The notes: generated by a model not told the origin, from the letters alone. Shown: positions 1-17,682, counted from the first letter of the stretch. The stretch is DNA of 64,000 bases from Portulaca oleracea (GCA_029582165.1 CM055870.1:1024001-1088000), one strand, 5' to 3'. Made by a program: numbers and translations.

Positions 1-456
1 GAGTGTGTAACCAATGGTTCGGTGGTGAAGGTAGCCAGTAAAGGACCTCTGGTGAAGGTATAGCCAAGGACCTTGGTGAGCATTCGTTGTGTCCACATGT
101 GGTGGAGAGATGGTGTGTAGCAGAGTCTTGACGGACTAAGGCTGTGTGTGTTTGTGCTTCAATGTAATCCATCGTATTCCAAATCGCCGCTAGGGTTTTT
201 CCTACGACGATCCTTATCTCAGAAATGACTCAAGGACATTCGATCTTGGTCGGTGATCCTATCGAGAATCGCTTGCTGTTACATCTTGTTTTGTTTTGTA
301 AGTGTAACTTATTCTTTTATTGTTATAAATCTAATGAGGTATTTCAGTTACACTGTGTTTTGATCCTTGGCTTGAAACCAAGGAAGTTTGCTCTAACGTC
401 CTTACCTAGTATGTAGATCTTAATTGTGAACCTCACCCCCCTCTTGGGCTCCAACA
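1..456 (+). mobile_element. Possible 3' end of a Copia-type LTR (left part outside window)
   Basis: This stretch is less AT-rich than its right flank. It ends in a pyrimidine-rich run followed by CTTGGGCTCCAACA at 443-456, which resembles the CA-terminated 3' end of many plant Copia LTRs. The other LTR end would lie left of the window, so it cannot be tested here. No primer-binding-site-like sequence follows, so if real this would be a 3' or solo LTR. The 63-codon ORF at 225-416 shows no known protein and is not called. Confidence 0.3.
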
Positions 457-599
457 AATTCGATGAGCATCAAGCTGACGACGCTGATGCTCTTAACCAC
501 CATCAGTTTTAAGGACCGCATGCATGCCAACCTTCGCAAGAATATTTCGTAGCCTTTTCTCAACCACCTTTATTATCAACTAGATACTTCAAAATTAAT

Positions 600-985
600 A
601 CTTATACTTCAGGGTGATCAGACACTGTTTAAGTATCTTATTTCTTATAAAATTTATACTTATTATTATTTTTAACCCTAATTTTTTAACAGATACTATT
701 AATTATCAATTATGATAAGTTTAGAATGTGTTGGCTACGCCTATAATTAAAATTGATACCCTAACAAATGAACCCCATCTGTTGTGCATATTTTAGATGT
801 CTTTTTGTAAATTTTAGAAAATATATATATAAGTGTGATTTTATTCCATTTATATATATTATTATAGTTATAGAAGTCAATCATATAATTTTTTTTAAAA
901 TTTAATTTTCAAATATATAGGTTTTAGATAATGACATGACACTTAATATGTGTCTTGCCCAAGAGACATTTATCATTTTCGCTTC
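600..985 (+). repeat. Dispersed ~360-bp repeat, copy 1
   Basis: The reverse complement of 4700-5062 aligns along nearly the whole length. A shared anchor is CCCTAACAAATGAACCCCAT (763-782 here). The order of the following blocks is also the same: ATTATTATAGTTATAGAAGTC, then a run near ATATATAGG, then a TGTGTC motif. The copies differ by many substitutions and small indels, so the duplication is old. It has no coding potential. The family is not identified; it could be a non-autonomous DNA transposon. Confidence 0.75.
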
Positions 986-1167
986 AAAATATATACATAT
1001 CTAATCTATACCTTAATTTTCTGTTATTTTTGAGTTCTTTTTTTATAATCTCTATATAATGCTGTACTACCAAAACTATATTATATTAATTTATTTCTGT
1101 ATATTGTATTTTCAAATAATTATAAAATTATATTTTATAAAAACATTTTTTTGCAATGAATGCAACG

Positions 1168-1210
<43 letters not shown>

Positions 1211-3371
1211 TGGACATTAGATATTAACGAATAGAGAGAGTACTACTATAGGTTATTTACAATTTAATTCTACGTACTTACTAGGGCTTAACCTTAGCCT
1301 AATAACATATACACTATCAGTATATTACAAGTTTATAAATTACAGTCTGTGGTTTTATATTTTAAGCATGACCAAATTGACATGTACTATACAGGAAATA
1401 AATTTGTAAAAAAAGAGTAATGACACATTAAATTAATTCATGCACTTTATCAAATAGTTGTTACCCACGTTTTATGAGAATAAGAATCATTTACCTGCCA
1501 TCACACATGGTTTGGCTAAGAGAACAAAATATAATTAAGATGCAAAGTTTTGGCATATACTCAATGAAATTCTGAAAAAAAGAAGTAAAAAAAAAAAAAA
1601 AAAAAAACCTACTCGTGCATTGTCAAATGATTTAATAGTAGAAAATAAAACAACACTTCAATTCACTAGTATAATCAAACTTTATTACAACCAATTATAT
1701 ATTTGAAACATATAAAACCTTAATTTAAGATATAATCGGGTAGTTAATTATCAAGTCAAGTAGGTATATGCCAAGCATGGTTCTTGAACATAGTGGGAAA
1801 ATGGATAAATATTATGAGGGCTAATTTAATTAAGAATTAACTAATGAATGAATATTCTGACTTAATTATTAAATTATCTAACTAGCTCTTTAATGTAACC
1901 CTCAGGTGTGTCACTTCTAAGAATCATAATTTGGAATCTTATCCTTGGCATCGTTTTCCATTTCAAAGTTAGATATGGGCATAATTGCTGGATTTTGTAT
2001 GGTAAAAGGAAGGTATTGTTACTAAATTCTACAAAGTTTGTCCTTCTTATTAGAAGGTGACATGACAAATTCTTTCTTTTGATGCTTAGTTTGGTGTTAT
2101 TATTCTAATTAATGTTCTTGGGCCTTGGAACATGTTTATTTGGAAGTTTGTTGTTATTGCATGTGATGTTGTAATTAATACTTTCAAAATAATTAAAAAG
2201 ACAAAAATAAAACTTATTAATACATATTGGAATTTCGTGTTACATCAATGGTGTTATTTTGTGTTATCTTTTACACTTCTGCGAGATTGAGGGATGACTG
2301 ATCTGAGCAAGATTAAGAGTGAGCAAGCGACATTGATAGTGGTTAAGTGAGATTGAGAGAGGGTGTGATGATCTAAGTGAGATTGAGAGAGGGCTTCGAA
2401 AGATTGTGAGGACTTTACGAATTTTGTGAGGCATGCACACTTAACAACGATGAAGAATGAATTCACAGGATAGAATAGTTTTGAAAATAAATTTAATATT
2501 TGGAATATTTTTTTAAAAGTGGTTGATCATTTGAAATAGATAAAAATCAGAGCCTATACCAAATGAAATTTCTCGTAATATTAAGTCTCTTGCCTTAATG
2601 TAAAAATAATTAATATTATTTTCCATCAAGTGGGAAAACGGCATAATTATACTCTATAGATATAATACCTTGACTTTATATACATAACTTTTAAATTTAT
2701 AAAAAAAAAAAGACGTAAATATGTCATAAAATAGATGAGATAGATTTCGATCACTTCATCTATATTTTGTTACCGTAGCCAATCAATACTAAGCCTCTTT
2801 TATATTTTATAAAAGTTTAGTGTTAAAAATTATTGTAATAAAATATTAATTTACTATAAATATTAAAAAGTTTAGTGCTAAAAATTATTATATTAAATAT
2901 TAATTTAATATAAAAAGTCACTTAAATTAAATCTTGGACCAAGACTTATCTCATTATTTGTTAATTAATTAAAGCATGATAATCTAAATAAATTAATGGA
3001 GTAATTAATTATGGGGGAAGCACCCTAATATGGCATCCGACTCAACATCATTGCTGGGGCTTATCATTGGTTCCTTTAGATTTGGTCTTTGCTGTTGAGA
3101 ATTGGATTAACTTCCCTTAATTAATTAAACTTAAGCCAAAATTAAAAACTTTAGTCCAATTTAAAATGTTTAATTATACTACAACTCATAAGTCGATCTT
3201 GACGACTGATAAATAAATTAAAAATATTTAAAGATATGTCCTACATATTTAGATTGCATGATAGTCCATTGCTCTTATCAAGATGATATTGTTAACTTCC
3301 CATGGGTAAGTAATTATGTGATCCTAACATGCTTCATATGTTTATGTTGTGTGTATGTATGTATATGTATG
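986..3371. other. AT-rich intergenic DNA, no gene seen
   Basis: I see no spliceable coding sequence here. It holds a (TA)n run at 1173-1206, a poly-A run at about 1588-1608, and a short direct repetition of GTGAGATTGAGAGAGGG-like sequence at about 2345-2395. The 60-70-codon ORFs are chance openings. Confidence 0.7.
1173..1206. repeat. (TA)n microsatellite
   Basis: A nearly pure TA dinucleotide run of about 34 bp in AT-rich DNA. Confidence 0.95.
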
Positions 3372-3699
3372 GCCCTATTTGACAACCAGCAGCCGGTAGC
3401 TGATAGTTGTTAGCTGTTAACTTGTAGTTGTTAGCTGATTGTTTGGATTAGCTGTTTGATTTTAGCTGTTTGGGTTAGCTGATTGTAGGAAAAGTGTTTG
3501 GTAAAGTAGCTTTTTGTGAAAAACTAACTCAAAAAGCTTCATCAAGTAACTTTTTGAAAACTAGCTTATTAAGTTCAAAAAGCTAAAATAATAAGTTACT
3601 TACCAAACACCTCAAGTAGCTTTTTAGCCTAGGTCAAAAAACTAAAAGTTATCCAAAAAACTAAAAGCTACCTAAAAAGCTGGGTAGCCAAAGACCCCC
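3372..3699. mobile_element. hAT-like MITE inside a TATG microsatellite
   Basis: The ends are imperfect inverted repeats: the left end reads GCCCTATTTGACAACCAGC, and the right end, reverse-complemented, reads GGGGGTCTTTGGCTACCCAGC-like sequence. Inside are repeated AGCTTTTT/AAAAAGCT and TTAGCTGTT motifs, as in many plant hAT MITEs. TATGTATG flanks both ends as a candidate 8-bp target duplication. Because it lies in a TATG microsatellite, that match is weak evidence. No coding capacity. Confidence 0.7.
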
Positions 3700-3711
3700 T
3701 ATGTATGTATG

Positions 3712-3745
<34 letters not shown>

Positions 3746-3758
3746 TGTTTGTATGTAT
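3700..3758. repeat. (TATG)n microsatellite, right half
   Basis: TATG/GTAT tetranucleotide array. A short stretch of the same repeat lies on the other side of the MITE (about 3351-3371), so the MITE appears to have split one array. Confidence 0.9.
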
Positions 3759-4359
3759 CACAATGTCTCAAAGATCTTATTGGTGTGTGGGGAGCAAGAA
3801 ATAGTAAGAATTCAATGATGAAGAGCTATTTATCACCAACAAAAAAAAAAATTATGATGAAGAGCTTAGTGCACAACAAATTATATTAGAAGATTTTGTG
3901 ATAGATCAAAATATATTATGTATAGAGTTACTACTTAAATAGATTGATTATCCTCATCAATTTTTCAATCTTTAGATTGTTATCAATTTGGGTCTCATAT
4001 TCTAAGAATTCTTTAGTACTAAAGAGCGTTGAAGTTTTGCGCGCACTCACACACATATATATACCATGCATGAGCCAATATCCATTTGAGAAAATGGGCC
4101 CATAAACCACAATATTAGTTTTCATTAACCAAAATATTTAAAAATTTTATTCCTTATAAATTTAGTGGAATTTGGGGATGGTCTAATTAGAAAACATTTA
4201 TGTGGTGCCAGTATATAAAGTTTTATAACTAGCTTTGTATGTTTATCAAAATGCCCAATAAATGTCTTTTGAATCTTGATTCTGTTTTTCATGGAGTTAA
4301 ATGTCATTAGTGCCCCTGTATCTTATAGATATTGTAAATGAAGCAGACAGCCACGCAAG

Positions 4360-4431
4360 GGTTCTATGGTGTAGTGGTTAGCACTCTGGACTTTGAATCC
4401 AGCGACCTGGGTTCGACTCCCGGTAGGACCT
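4360..4431 (+). tRNA. tRNA-Gln (anticodon UUG)
   Basis: A 72-nt intronless cloverleaf. The acceptor arms GGTTCTA (4360-4366) and TAGGACC (4424-4430) pair, with one G-U pair. The anticodon stem CTGGA/TCCAG encloses the loop CTTTGAA, giving anticodon TTG, which reads CAA glutamine codons. The T arm contains GGTTCGACTCC. A T-rich Pol III terminator (TTTTTATTTTTTTT) begins a few bases downstream. CCA is not encoded, as is normal for a nuclear tRNA gene. Confidence 0.95.
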
Positions 4432-4699
4432 TCAATGTTTTTATTTTTTTTGCCAGTTCAAAACTTGTACAATATTTTCTTTTGACGATAGGGAAATTCT
4501 TTTTGTTGTAAGAAAAATGTCTTAGAAATTCAAAGATAGATGCCACCAAAGCATATCATCAGAAACCACCATAAGTATGAACACATTCAGAAAAAGCAAA
4601 CTAAAATATATTATATATAGCACAACTAAAAGGATTATTACGAGCAGTTAAAAAACCAACAAATCCAAAGCAAAATTTCTCCCCCAGAAGCAATAAAGA

Positions 4700-5062
4700 G
4701 GGTTAAAGTATAACAAAAATGATAAACATTTTAGGGCATGACACATCTTAAATGTCTTATCTTTGTATAATATTTATATATTTGTAAATTATGTTAAAAA
4801 AATTTACATGATTGACTTCTATAACTATAATAATACATATAAATGGTATAAGATCACATTTTTATCTATATGCTTTAAAATTTACAAAAAAAGTATAAAA
4901 TATGCCTAGCAGATGGGGTTCATTTGTTAGGGTACTAATTTTAATTGTTAATGTAGCCAACACATTTCAAGCTTCTTTCAATAGATAATTAATAGTAAGT
5001 GTCAAAAAAATTGAGGTTAAAAATGATAAGAAGTATTAATTTCATAAGGAATTGCCCAAGAC
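4700..5062 (-). repeat. Dispersed ~360-bp repeat, copy 2 (inverted)
   Basis: The inverted partner of 600-985, as described there. The anchor ATGGGGTTCATTTGTTAGGG lies at 4913-4932. The two copies point toward each other across 3.7 kb that includes the MITE, the microsatellite and the tRNA. Confidence 0.75.
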
Positions 5063-5728
5063 ACATATCATCACGTAGCTAACTTATTATGAAGTATAAT
5101 ATGAACAATTTAAACAGTACGTGACGATAGTGCATTAGAGAATTTAGGATAATAAGCATTTGGGACCAAATCAATTCATAAATTACTTTGTTTCTCCTTT
5201 TTTTCAAAAAAAAATAATAATAATAGGAAGGCTTGAGAGTTGAGAATGCATTTTCATTTCTCCAATTGTCAAGGAAAATAAAGATAAAAGCAATCCCACA
5301 CTCTTCAAAAGAGACATGCAAAAAGGAAAACTTTTACAATGCAAATAATTTTTTCAATTTCAATTAGGTAGGGACTCATATCCAACATCTTTTCTTCTTT
5401 TTCTTAGCCAAAACCTCCATATAAGAGCAAGTTAAGTAGCCAAGGGAGGAGAAACCACATGAGGTTGTGGTGGCTCAGGGCAATTTTCCGACGAACCCTA
5501 CCTCCCTCTCTCTTTTCACATCCAAAGGTCGCAAGTTGCTCAAAGAACATAGAATATCTTAGAATGTGCTTCTAAAGAATTGTTCTCGATTCCTCATCTT
5601 ATAGATTCCCGTCTCATCTCTTTTTTTTTTCTATATAGTGTGATCGTATGCTCCCTCAAAACACCCACACTTACTAATCTTTTAGTTAGAGAGAAGCGAG
5701 CTTGAGTAGAAGTGAATTGAACATCATC
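5063..5728 (+). promoter_or_regulatory. PHO1-type gene upstream region and 5' UTR
   Basis: No gene is seen. The stretch before the start codon is pyrimidine-rich (5490-5640), as is common in plant 5' UTRs. I looked for the PHR1-binding P1BS element (GNATATNC) expected for a phosphate-starvation-induced PHO1;H1 and found no exact match within about 1.3 kb of the ATG. The transcription start cannot be fixed by eye. Confidence 0.4.
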
Positions 5729-8700
5729 ATGGTGAAGTTCTCCAGGCAATTCGAGGCACAACTTGTGCCCGAGTGGAAAGATGCCTTTGTTGATTACCAG
5801 CTGCTGAAGAACAATATTAAGAAAATCCAGTTACTGAACTGTAACAAAAACTCTTCTAAAAAACCCGAAAATGATTCTTTTTCTTCTAATGTTTTTTCTT
5901 CCTTGGGAAACTTCCCATTCTTTGGCTGGAAGGGCAAAAGAGATGATCATGAGGCGATAAATGTAACTTCCCCTTCCCCTCCCCTGTTTTTCCTCTGTTT
6001 TGATTTGCTTGGAAAATAGTTTTTGTCAATTTATGGTTTGATTAATAAAAAAAAATTGGATCGTATGCATATGATTAGGTACATAGGAAGCTGGAAACAA
6101 CAACCCAAAGGGGCGTGTTCTATGAGACTGAACTACTCGAGCAACCTCTAGATGTTGAGTTTGCTGGTGAGTTTTTCGCTCATCTCGATAACGAGTTCAA
6201 CAAAGTGAACCAGTTTTACAAGATGAAGGAGAAGGAGCTTGTTGATAGAGGCGAGTCACTTAAAGAACAACTCAACTTCCTCAATGAACTCAAAAGCAAA
6301 CTCGAGCAATCAACCGATAACATAGAAGATCCTTCCCTTCACTCCTTGTCTGATTCCTCCATTTCATCACGCTTCTCTTGTGGTAAACTCCAATGCTATA
6401 TTATTATTATTGTTGTTGTTGTTGTTGTAGTTAGTATTGTAGCCTAAGTAGTAAATTATGATTTTCTCATTTCATGTAAATAGGCAACAGTTTCCACATC
6501 TAAGCTTTGATTATTGGCTTGAAAAACAGAGGAAACAGAGCCGGAACAGGACGAAAGCAGGGGAGCCCCTGAAGTCGAAAAACAAGGCAGAAAACTAACA
6601 GAATCCTCAAAAAACGATGACATGGAGCGATCATCGAGGAGGATCAGAAGGGACGAGAGCGGTTCTAGAAGCTTCTCGAGCCGGGTTTTCAACTGCCAAG
6701 GGAAGAATCTAAGGATCAACATTCCGCTAACAACGCCAACCCGAACATTCTCTGCTATAAGTCACATTGTATGGGAAGATATGATCATCCAATCTTCAAA
6801 AAAAGGCAACCCAAAGGGCTTCACCATCAACAAAACTAGGCTGCAACATGCTGAAAAAATGCTCAAAGGAGCTTTTGTTGAGTTGTATAAGGGACTAACT
6901 TACCTCAACACTTACAGGTAATTTGCCACAAGTACAACAAAAGGGGAAAAAAACTCGTAGTTATTGAGACTACCTAATAATTTACCTAAAATATCGGGGT
7001 TACTGTAAATATGTAAATTTTACTGTGTAATGAAACGTGAAAAAATGGGGCTAAGTTCAATTATTGTGATGTTTTTCAGGAACTTAAACATGCTGGCTTT
7101 TGTCAAAATTTTGAAAAAGTTTGACAAAGTAAGTGAGATTTATCATCCTTTTGTTGCATCTTCATTGAAGGATTTTTTTTCCCTTTTAAAAAACAGATTG
7201 TTACTTGTACTTGTGAATAACAACTGCTGTGCACTTTCAGGTAACTAACAAAGAAGTTCTCCCAATTTATATCAGAGTAGTAGAAAGTTCCTATTTTAAC
7301 ACCTCAGACAAGGTAAAGTCTTTTTTTGGGGTATTTTTATATTTTTGAAAACTACAAAAATAAGAAAAAAAAAGAAGGAAATTATTTATGCTCAACATGG
7401 CAATGTTTTGTCTCCGCGTAAAAATGATTGAAAATAATCATGATAATTGAAAGTATATATTTGGGTTTCAAATCTTTCAATAGACAATTTGAAATGGACA
7501 TCTTACCTTAAAGATGTGGGCACCAAATAGGGTCATCATCAAGTCTTGATGTTTTCTCATAAAACAAACCAAAGAAAAATGATTGTTTAGCAGTAAATTT
7601 GAAGAACTGTTTACTTTGATTCGAGCTTAGTGACCTAACACCTTTTTTTTGGATGACAGGTGGTAAGATTATCAGACGAAATTGAGGAAGTATTTGTTAA
7701 GCATTTTGCAAAGGATGATAAAAGGAAAGCGATGAAGTACTTAAAACCAATCCAACGTAAAGAATCCCATGCAGTTACTTTCTTCATAGGTAAGGTTTTC
7801 GGTTCTAATTATACATCTTCATTTGGTTAGATCATGATGGAAGTATAGAAATTTTATGGATCACTCTCTTCTATAGGCAGTAATATCTGTTGAGATAAGA
7901 CTTCCACATCTAAATCTCTCAACATTCCACTTCAAACCTATACTGAAAGTTATTATTATTATTATCATATGATATATGAATATAGAAAAAAAAATACATC
8001 ATCTTATGATCAGATTAGGTCATCATTGGTAACAAGATTTTTTTTTTATCAAAATGAAAAGATTTAATGGAAGAAAATATAAAAGTGTGGGTCCAATTAG
8101 AAGACTAAAGGCATAAGACAAGAAGCATACATAGACTATTTTCTAAAAGGATGTGATGATAAAGTTAAAGGAACTTCTTCCTTTGTGAGCCAACATGAGT
8201 GAGAGACAAGACATAATCTTGCTTTGTTTTGGCCATAGAAAGCCCCAATATCATCAAGAGCACCATAGAAGAACAATTATATATGTCTTTTGATATGATT
8301 TATTTTGTGTGGTTTTTGTATGCCTATCAAAGCTAATATGGTTTGATGCTATAACTTAAAACCTCATATTAATCATATATTGGAAATCATGTTGGATTCC
8401 CACTCATACAAGAATCCTCTAAAGGAACTTTAAATTCTTTTTTTGAGCACACATGTATGATTTGTGATCTAACTTAACACATTACATGTTTGAAATCAAA
8501 GTCCTACCACAAACTGAATTAATCATGCATTCACAAAAGCATACTTTCTAGTTTAGACATGACTTCCCTTTGGACTTAAGAGATCAAGTAATGGTCATGA
8601 GTTTGTCTAAATAGATTTTACGGTGGATTATCGAAAATAACCTATCTAGTAACTCTTATTAGGTATACAACAACATAAATTATTGCTTTGTGAATAAGGT

Positions 8701-11448
8701 TATAACTTATACAAGGTCACTTCTAATGAATAATTTACAAAATACAGGGCTCTTCGCAGGATGCTTCATGGCCCTACTCGCGGGTTATGTGATCATGGCT
8801 CACATGATGCGAATGTACACCAAACATTCATACAATACAACTTACATGGAAACCGTCTACCCCATATTAAGGCAAGCATCTGATCTCAATTTCCTTAGAA
8901 CACCTGCAATGCATGAGTAAAAAGTGACCTACAAACGTGACCCACAATACAAAATACAAAGAATTTTATGAGCTTCTTGGCTCATGCATTGCAGACGCTC
9001 TTATTCTCCTAAATCAACCTTACCGTTTGAATGCTCTAAAATAACACTTGGATCTTTCCGCCATTTTTTCAGCATGTTCAGTTTGTTCTTCCTACACTTG
9101 TTCCTATACGGGTGTAACATTTTCGCATGGAGAAAGACGCGTATAAATTACAGCTTCATCTTCGAGCTAGCCCCGACCAAGGAGCTCACGTACAGAGATG
9201 TGTTCTTGATCTGTACATCCTCGATGACCGCCATCATAGGAGTATTATTCATTCACCTTTCAATTGTAGCCAAAGGCTACTCTTCTAGGCTTATTCAGGC
9301 CATTCCTGGGCTCCTTTTACTGGTAAATTTTTTGAATCCTAAGTCGAATCATATATATATGTCCATTTTAGGATATTATAACTTGTAATTTTGATATGGA
9401 TTTTTTTTTTTTGGTGTTGCAGTTTTTCCTGGTACTTTTGTTTTGCCCATTGAACGTTTTCTATCGATCAAGCCGATATAGGTTCCTTAAAGTCATAAGG
9501 AACATAGTACTGTCACCTCTGTATAAGGTACTTATTCAGATTTCAACCCTTGGATCATCTTTTAAAACATCACTTTTCGGTGGCTTGAGATTGATTATTG
9601 TTACTCATGGTGTATTTTGTGAAATTGTAGGTTGTCATGCTTGATTTCTTCATGGCTGACCAACTTTGTAGTCAGGTAATTAACCATCAACTTTATCCAA
9701 TTTTGTTATGACCAAATGACCGAATTTGATCGAATAATGCAAACCCAAAAAAGCATGAAAAGGATCATGTTTGACCAACGATCGATTTTAACCAAATATT
9801 ATTGGGAATTCGGCCAGCCCAAGCCCAGATGGCGAAAACTCTCTAATATGCTCTTACTGGGAGACAAACAAGCTCAATGAAACAACTACCAATATGGGTC
9901 CCACTTATATAGGACCTCAGGAGATCTTCCCTTATCCAACATTCTTAACAAGTAACAACAAAAATACTACTTCCAAGAGACCCATCAAAACAATATTATG
10001 AGAACATTTTTGGAATTGAACCTAACATAAAAGAGATCAACAAACAGGTGCCTCTATTGAGAAACCTGGAGAATGTGGCTTGCTATTACATAACAGGGAG
10101 TTACAAGACTCAGGATTATGGCTACTGTATGAGAACCACCCTCTACAGAGACCTCGCCTACGCTGTCTCCTTCTTACCCTACTACTGGAGAGCCATGCAG
10201 GTAACCAAAAATTACAACATTATACGCTTATAATAGTATTTTTTGTTCGAAGTTTGACTGACGCGTATATCTAAGTGATAGATATAATCTGCTCTACTAC
10301 TGTCAAGAGATCATTTTCTCATGATTTTTTTTTGTTTTGGAATGTGGGTTTTCAGTGTGCTAGGAGATGGTTCGACGAAGGGGACACCAACCACCTGGTG
10401 AACCTGGGAAAGTATGTGTCCGCGATGTTGGCAGCAGGAGCGAAATTGGCGTATGAGAAGCAGAATAATGATGTGGGTTACCTGTGTCTTGTTGTAGCAC
10501 TGTCAAGTGGTGCAACAGTGTATCAGTTGTACTGGGATTATGTAAAGGATTGGGGGTTGCTTCAGTTTCATTCCAAAAACACTTGGTTGAGGGATGATTT
10601 GATGCTTCGTCACAAGTGCATTTACTATTTCTCCATGGTATACACCCCAAAACATGCCCTTAAATTCATGTTCTTCAGTAAGATACAAAAATACAGCATC
10701 CAAAGGGCTTGTAACACTCAGGAATAACCCCAAAATTCTCACATAAAACTAGGTCTGTTCTTTAGAAGGATTAGGTAAGGTCAAGTAAAGTTTGGGTAAG
10801 TTTAAGTACAAGTTGTTAAAAATATAGGTAAAAATGGGTAAATTTGGATTGAATTGGGTAACGTATTAGTTGTTAGGATATGATCCGTATCAGAACATAC
10901 AGGGGAGCTCAACTCTGTTAAACGGGTGGGACCCACATACCCTGCTAGTATTGATATGTCCAGTTCTCTGTAAGGTTAAGACTGTGTACATTACAACCTC
11001 TCGAAAATCCGTCTAATGTGTAGTCGAAGAAAAGATAAAACCTGACGAATAGATGTAGTTTGCGTTGTTTGTTTCTTCTGATATGTGATGATCTAACGAA
11101 ATAACGGGCACTGTTTGCAGGTGTTGAATCTGATTCTCAGGCTTGCTTGGCTTCAGACAGTTATCCACTCGAATTTAGGGGGTGTCGATTCAAGAGTCAC
11201 CGGGCTACTTTTAGCTGCCCTGGAGGTTGTTAGAAGAGGGCACTGGAACTTCTACAGGTAAAGTAAAACAGCTCAACTGACAACCATATGACATTTCTCT
11301 GCAAAATAATTCTGAATCTGAATCTGATGAATGAAATTGTTCTGATTCGTTCAGGTTGGAGAACGAGCATCTAAGCAATGCCGGAAAGTTCAGAGCCGTG
11401 AAGCAATGTCCGCTTCCTTTTCATGAAGTGGGTGAAGAGGAAGATTGA
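5729..11448 (+). CDS. PHO1: PHO1-family phosphate exporter (SPX-EXS), PHO1;H1-like
   Basis: Coding exons: 5729-5962, 6079-6382, 6530-6917, 7080-7128, 7241-7312, 7660-7789, 8748-8871, 9073-9322, 9423-9527, 9631-9675, 10048-10200, 10356-10637, 11121-11257 and 11355-11448. They total 2367 nt and encode 788 aa, the usual PHO1 size. The ATG at 5729 opens a textbook SPX N-terminus, with Tyr23, Lys27 and Lys31 in the inositol-pyrophosphate-binding helix. SPX spans about 1-335 and ends in [16 protein letters not shown]. Membrane segments follow from about 394 to 535. The EXS domain, including [19 protein letters not shown] and RRGHWNFYR, covers the C-terminal ~200 residues. PHO1 proteins export phosphate for xylem loading and sense phosphate status through SPX. 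The [12 protein letters not shown] region and the conserved gene neighbourhood favour PHO1;H1 over PHO1. Intron 7 is GC-AG. Intron 12 contains a GGTAAATTTGG-rich repeat fragment (about 10749-10865). Confidence 0.95.
8872..9072 (+). other. GC-AG intron in the PHO1-type gene
   Basis: The exon 7/exon 8 junction uses AAG|GCAAGC as donor and TTTTTTCAG as acceptor. Only this junction rebuilds the conserved sequence [18 protein letters not shown], with the serine codon split AG|C. No in-phase GT donor lies nearby. AG|GCAAG is the strong consensus known for U2-type GC donors. Confidence 0.85.
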
Positions 11449-12009
11449 CCTACATGCAAACAACAACATAGGGGCAATGACAGCAACTTTGTAATGTCGA
11501 GAAAAAACTGAAGATTCAGTTTGAAATCATTCATTGTCATCAACTTTAGTTCCTGTTGCTGAGCTCCTCCTCCTCTATTGTGGTGGTAGTACATATGTAG
11601 GACAATAATTCATACTTTGTACAGAAAATTTCTTCTGATTTCATCAACGGAAGTTCAATTCGTCTTGCGTTAATGCCTTGTTAACGTGTAAACTGATGTT
11701 GGTATGAATGATTGGTTACCTGGGAATGCTCTTCATGAGGGTTAATTGGAGGAGCATCATTTTGTTTAGAAGTTGGCAGAATGTACCAAGTACAAATTGA
11801 TGAAGTGAGAATTTGAAGTAAAACCTTATTTGAGGAGCATCTTTATCTGCACTTAAAAGAAAAATACATACACTGACATTAACTACCAATTTACATAGCT
11901 TTCAATACACATACTAGAAGAGAATCATACAGTATTTTACACCATATATTTACAAAACGAATCAATCAGCCTGCTGATCGAAATCAACATCTTTTATTGC
12001 AGATAATCA
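11449..12009. other. Convergent 3' UTRs of PHO1-type gene and TADA
   Basis: Two genes end tail to tail, 561 bp apart. The sequence is AT-rich with possible poly(A) signals on both strands and no coding potential. The 3' UTRs may be close to overlapping. Confidence 0.6.
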
Positions 12010-16877
<4,868 letters not shown>

Positions 16878-17240
16878 TTCACATCCAGAAAGAGAGTTTT
16901 AATGGGGTTTGGAGGATTTTGGGTGGTGAGGTTGAGACGGAATTGATGGAATACAAGTGGGTCTCACAAAACAAGACCCAGAAGAAAAGGGTTTGAAATT
17001 GAAGGATAGAGATGCAGAGGATCATTATCGTGGGGATTTGGCTAATTCCCAGATTAGAAGAGGGGATTAGTTAGCTGAATTTTTCGACATAAAGCGTTGA
17101 AATTTGGATGCGTCGGTGGTGGAAATGGACAAAGTTTGCCAAGTAGACCAGCAGCAGTTGTTGATTCCGGCGCCGTCTGAAATACAAAACATTGAGAACA
17201 TACGTATTGGATTGTGTTTGAGTCAACTCAGTTCTTTTGC
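16878..17240 (-). promoter_or_regulatory. TADA upstream region
   Basis: No gene is seen. Only about 360 bp separate the TADA start codon from the nearest MITE, so the core promoter probably lies here or within the MITE. The 69-codon plus-strand ORF at 17104 runs into the MITE and is not credible. Confidence 0.4.
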
Positions 17241-17682
17241 GGCTCGTTTGGTATTTAATGAGAATGGGAATGAGAATGGAATGGAAATTAATAATGGGAA
17301 TGAGAATTCATAGTGAGAATGGGAATAAGAATGAATTTATGAACTCCTAAGTTCTTCGTTTGTTACATGGTAATTCAAAGTAGAGGTAGAATTGGGAATA
17401 AATACACATTTACTAAAATATCCTTGATTAATTTGAATAAAGTGAAGTAGTATTGGTAATATTAATTAAGTAGCAGGATAATATTGGTATTTAAGATGAT
17501 TTATGAATTCCCAGTATTAATTACCACCCCTCTCCTGGTAATAGATTGGTGGGAGTTAAGGGTCTCTATTTTCATTCCCATTTCATCATTTTTTATCATT
17601 CCCATAAAACAAACATGGGATTTGTATTACATATTTATGTATTACTATTCCCATCTCCCAACTCCCACATACCAAACGTTCC
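17241..17682. mobile_element. MITE with CGTTTGGTAT terminal inverted repeats
   Basis: The left end GGCTCGTTTGGTAT matches the reverse complement of the right end, GGAACGTTTGGTAT, at 12 of 14 positions. Subterminal GGGAATGAGAATGG-type repeats recur inverted as CATTCCCATTTC near the right end. The flanks share only TTTTG, so the target duplication is unclear. No coding capacity. Confidence 0.7.

Noticed and set aside
5079..5321. 80-codon minus-strand ORF before the PHO1-type gene
   Set aside because: Low-complexity AT-rich translation with no motif; lies in the promoter region.
10360..10742. Minus-strand ORFs of 79 and 96 codons
   Set aside because: Antisense to PHO1 exon 12.
17104..17313. 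Small plus-strand ORF in the TADA upstream region
   Set aside because: Its second half is the NGNENG repeat of a MITE end; no family match.
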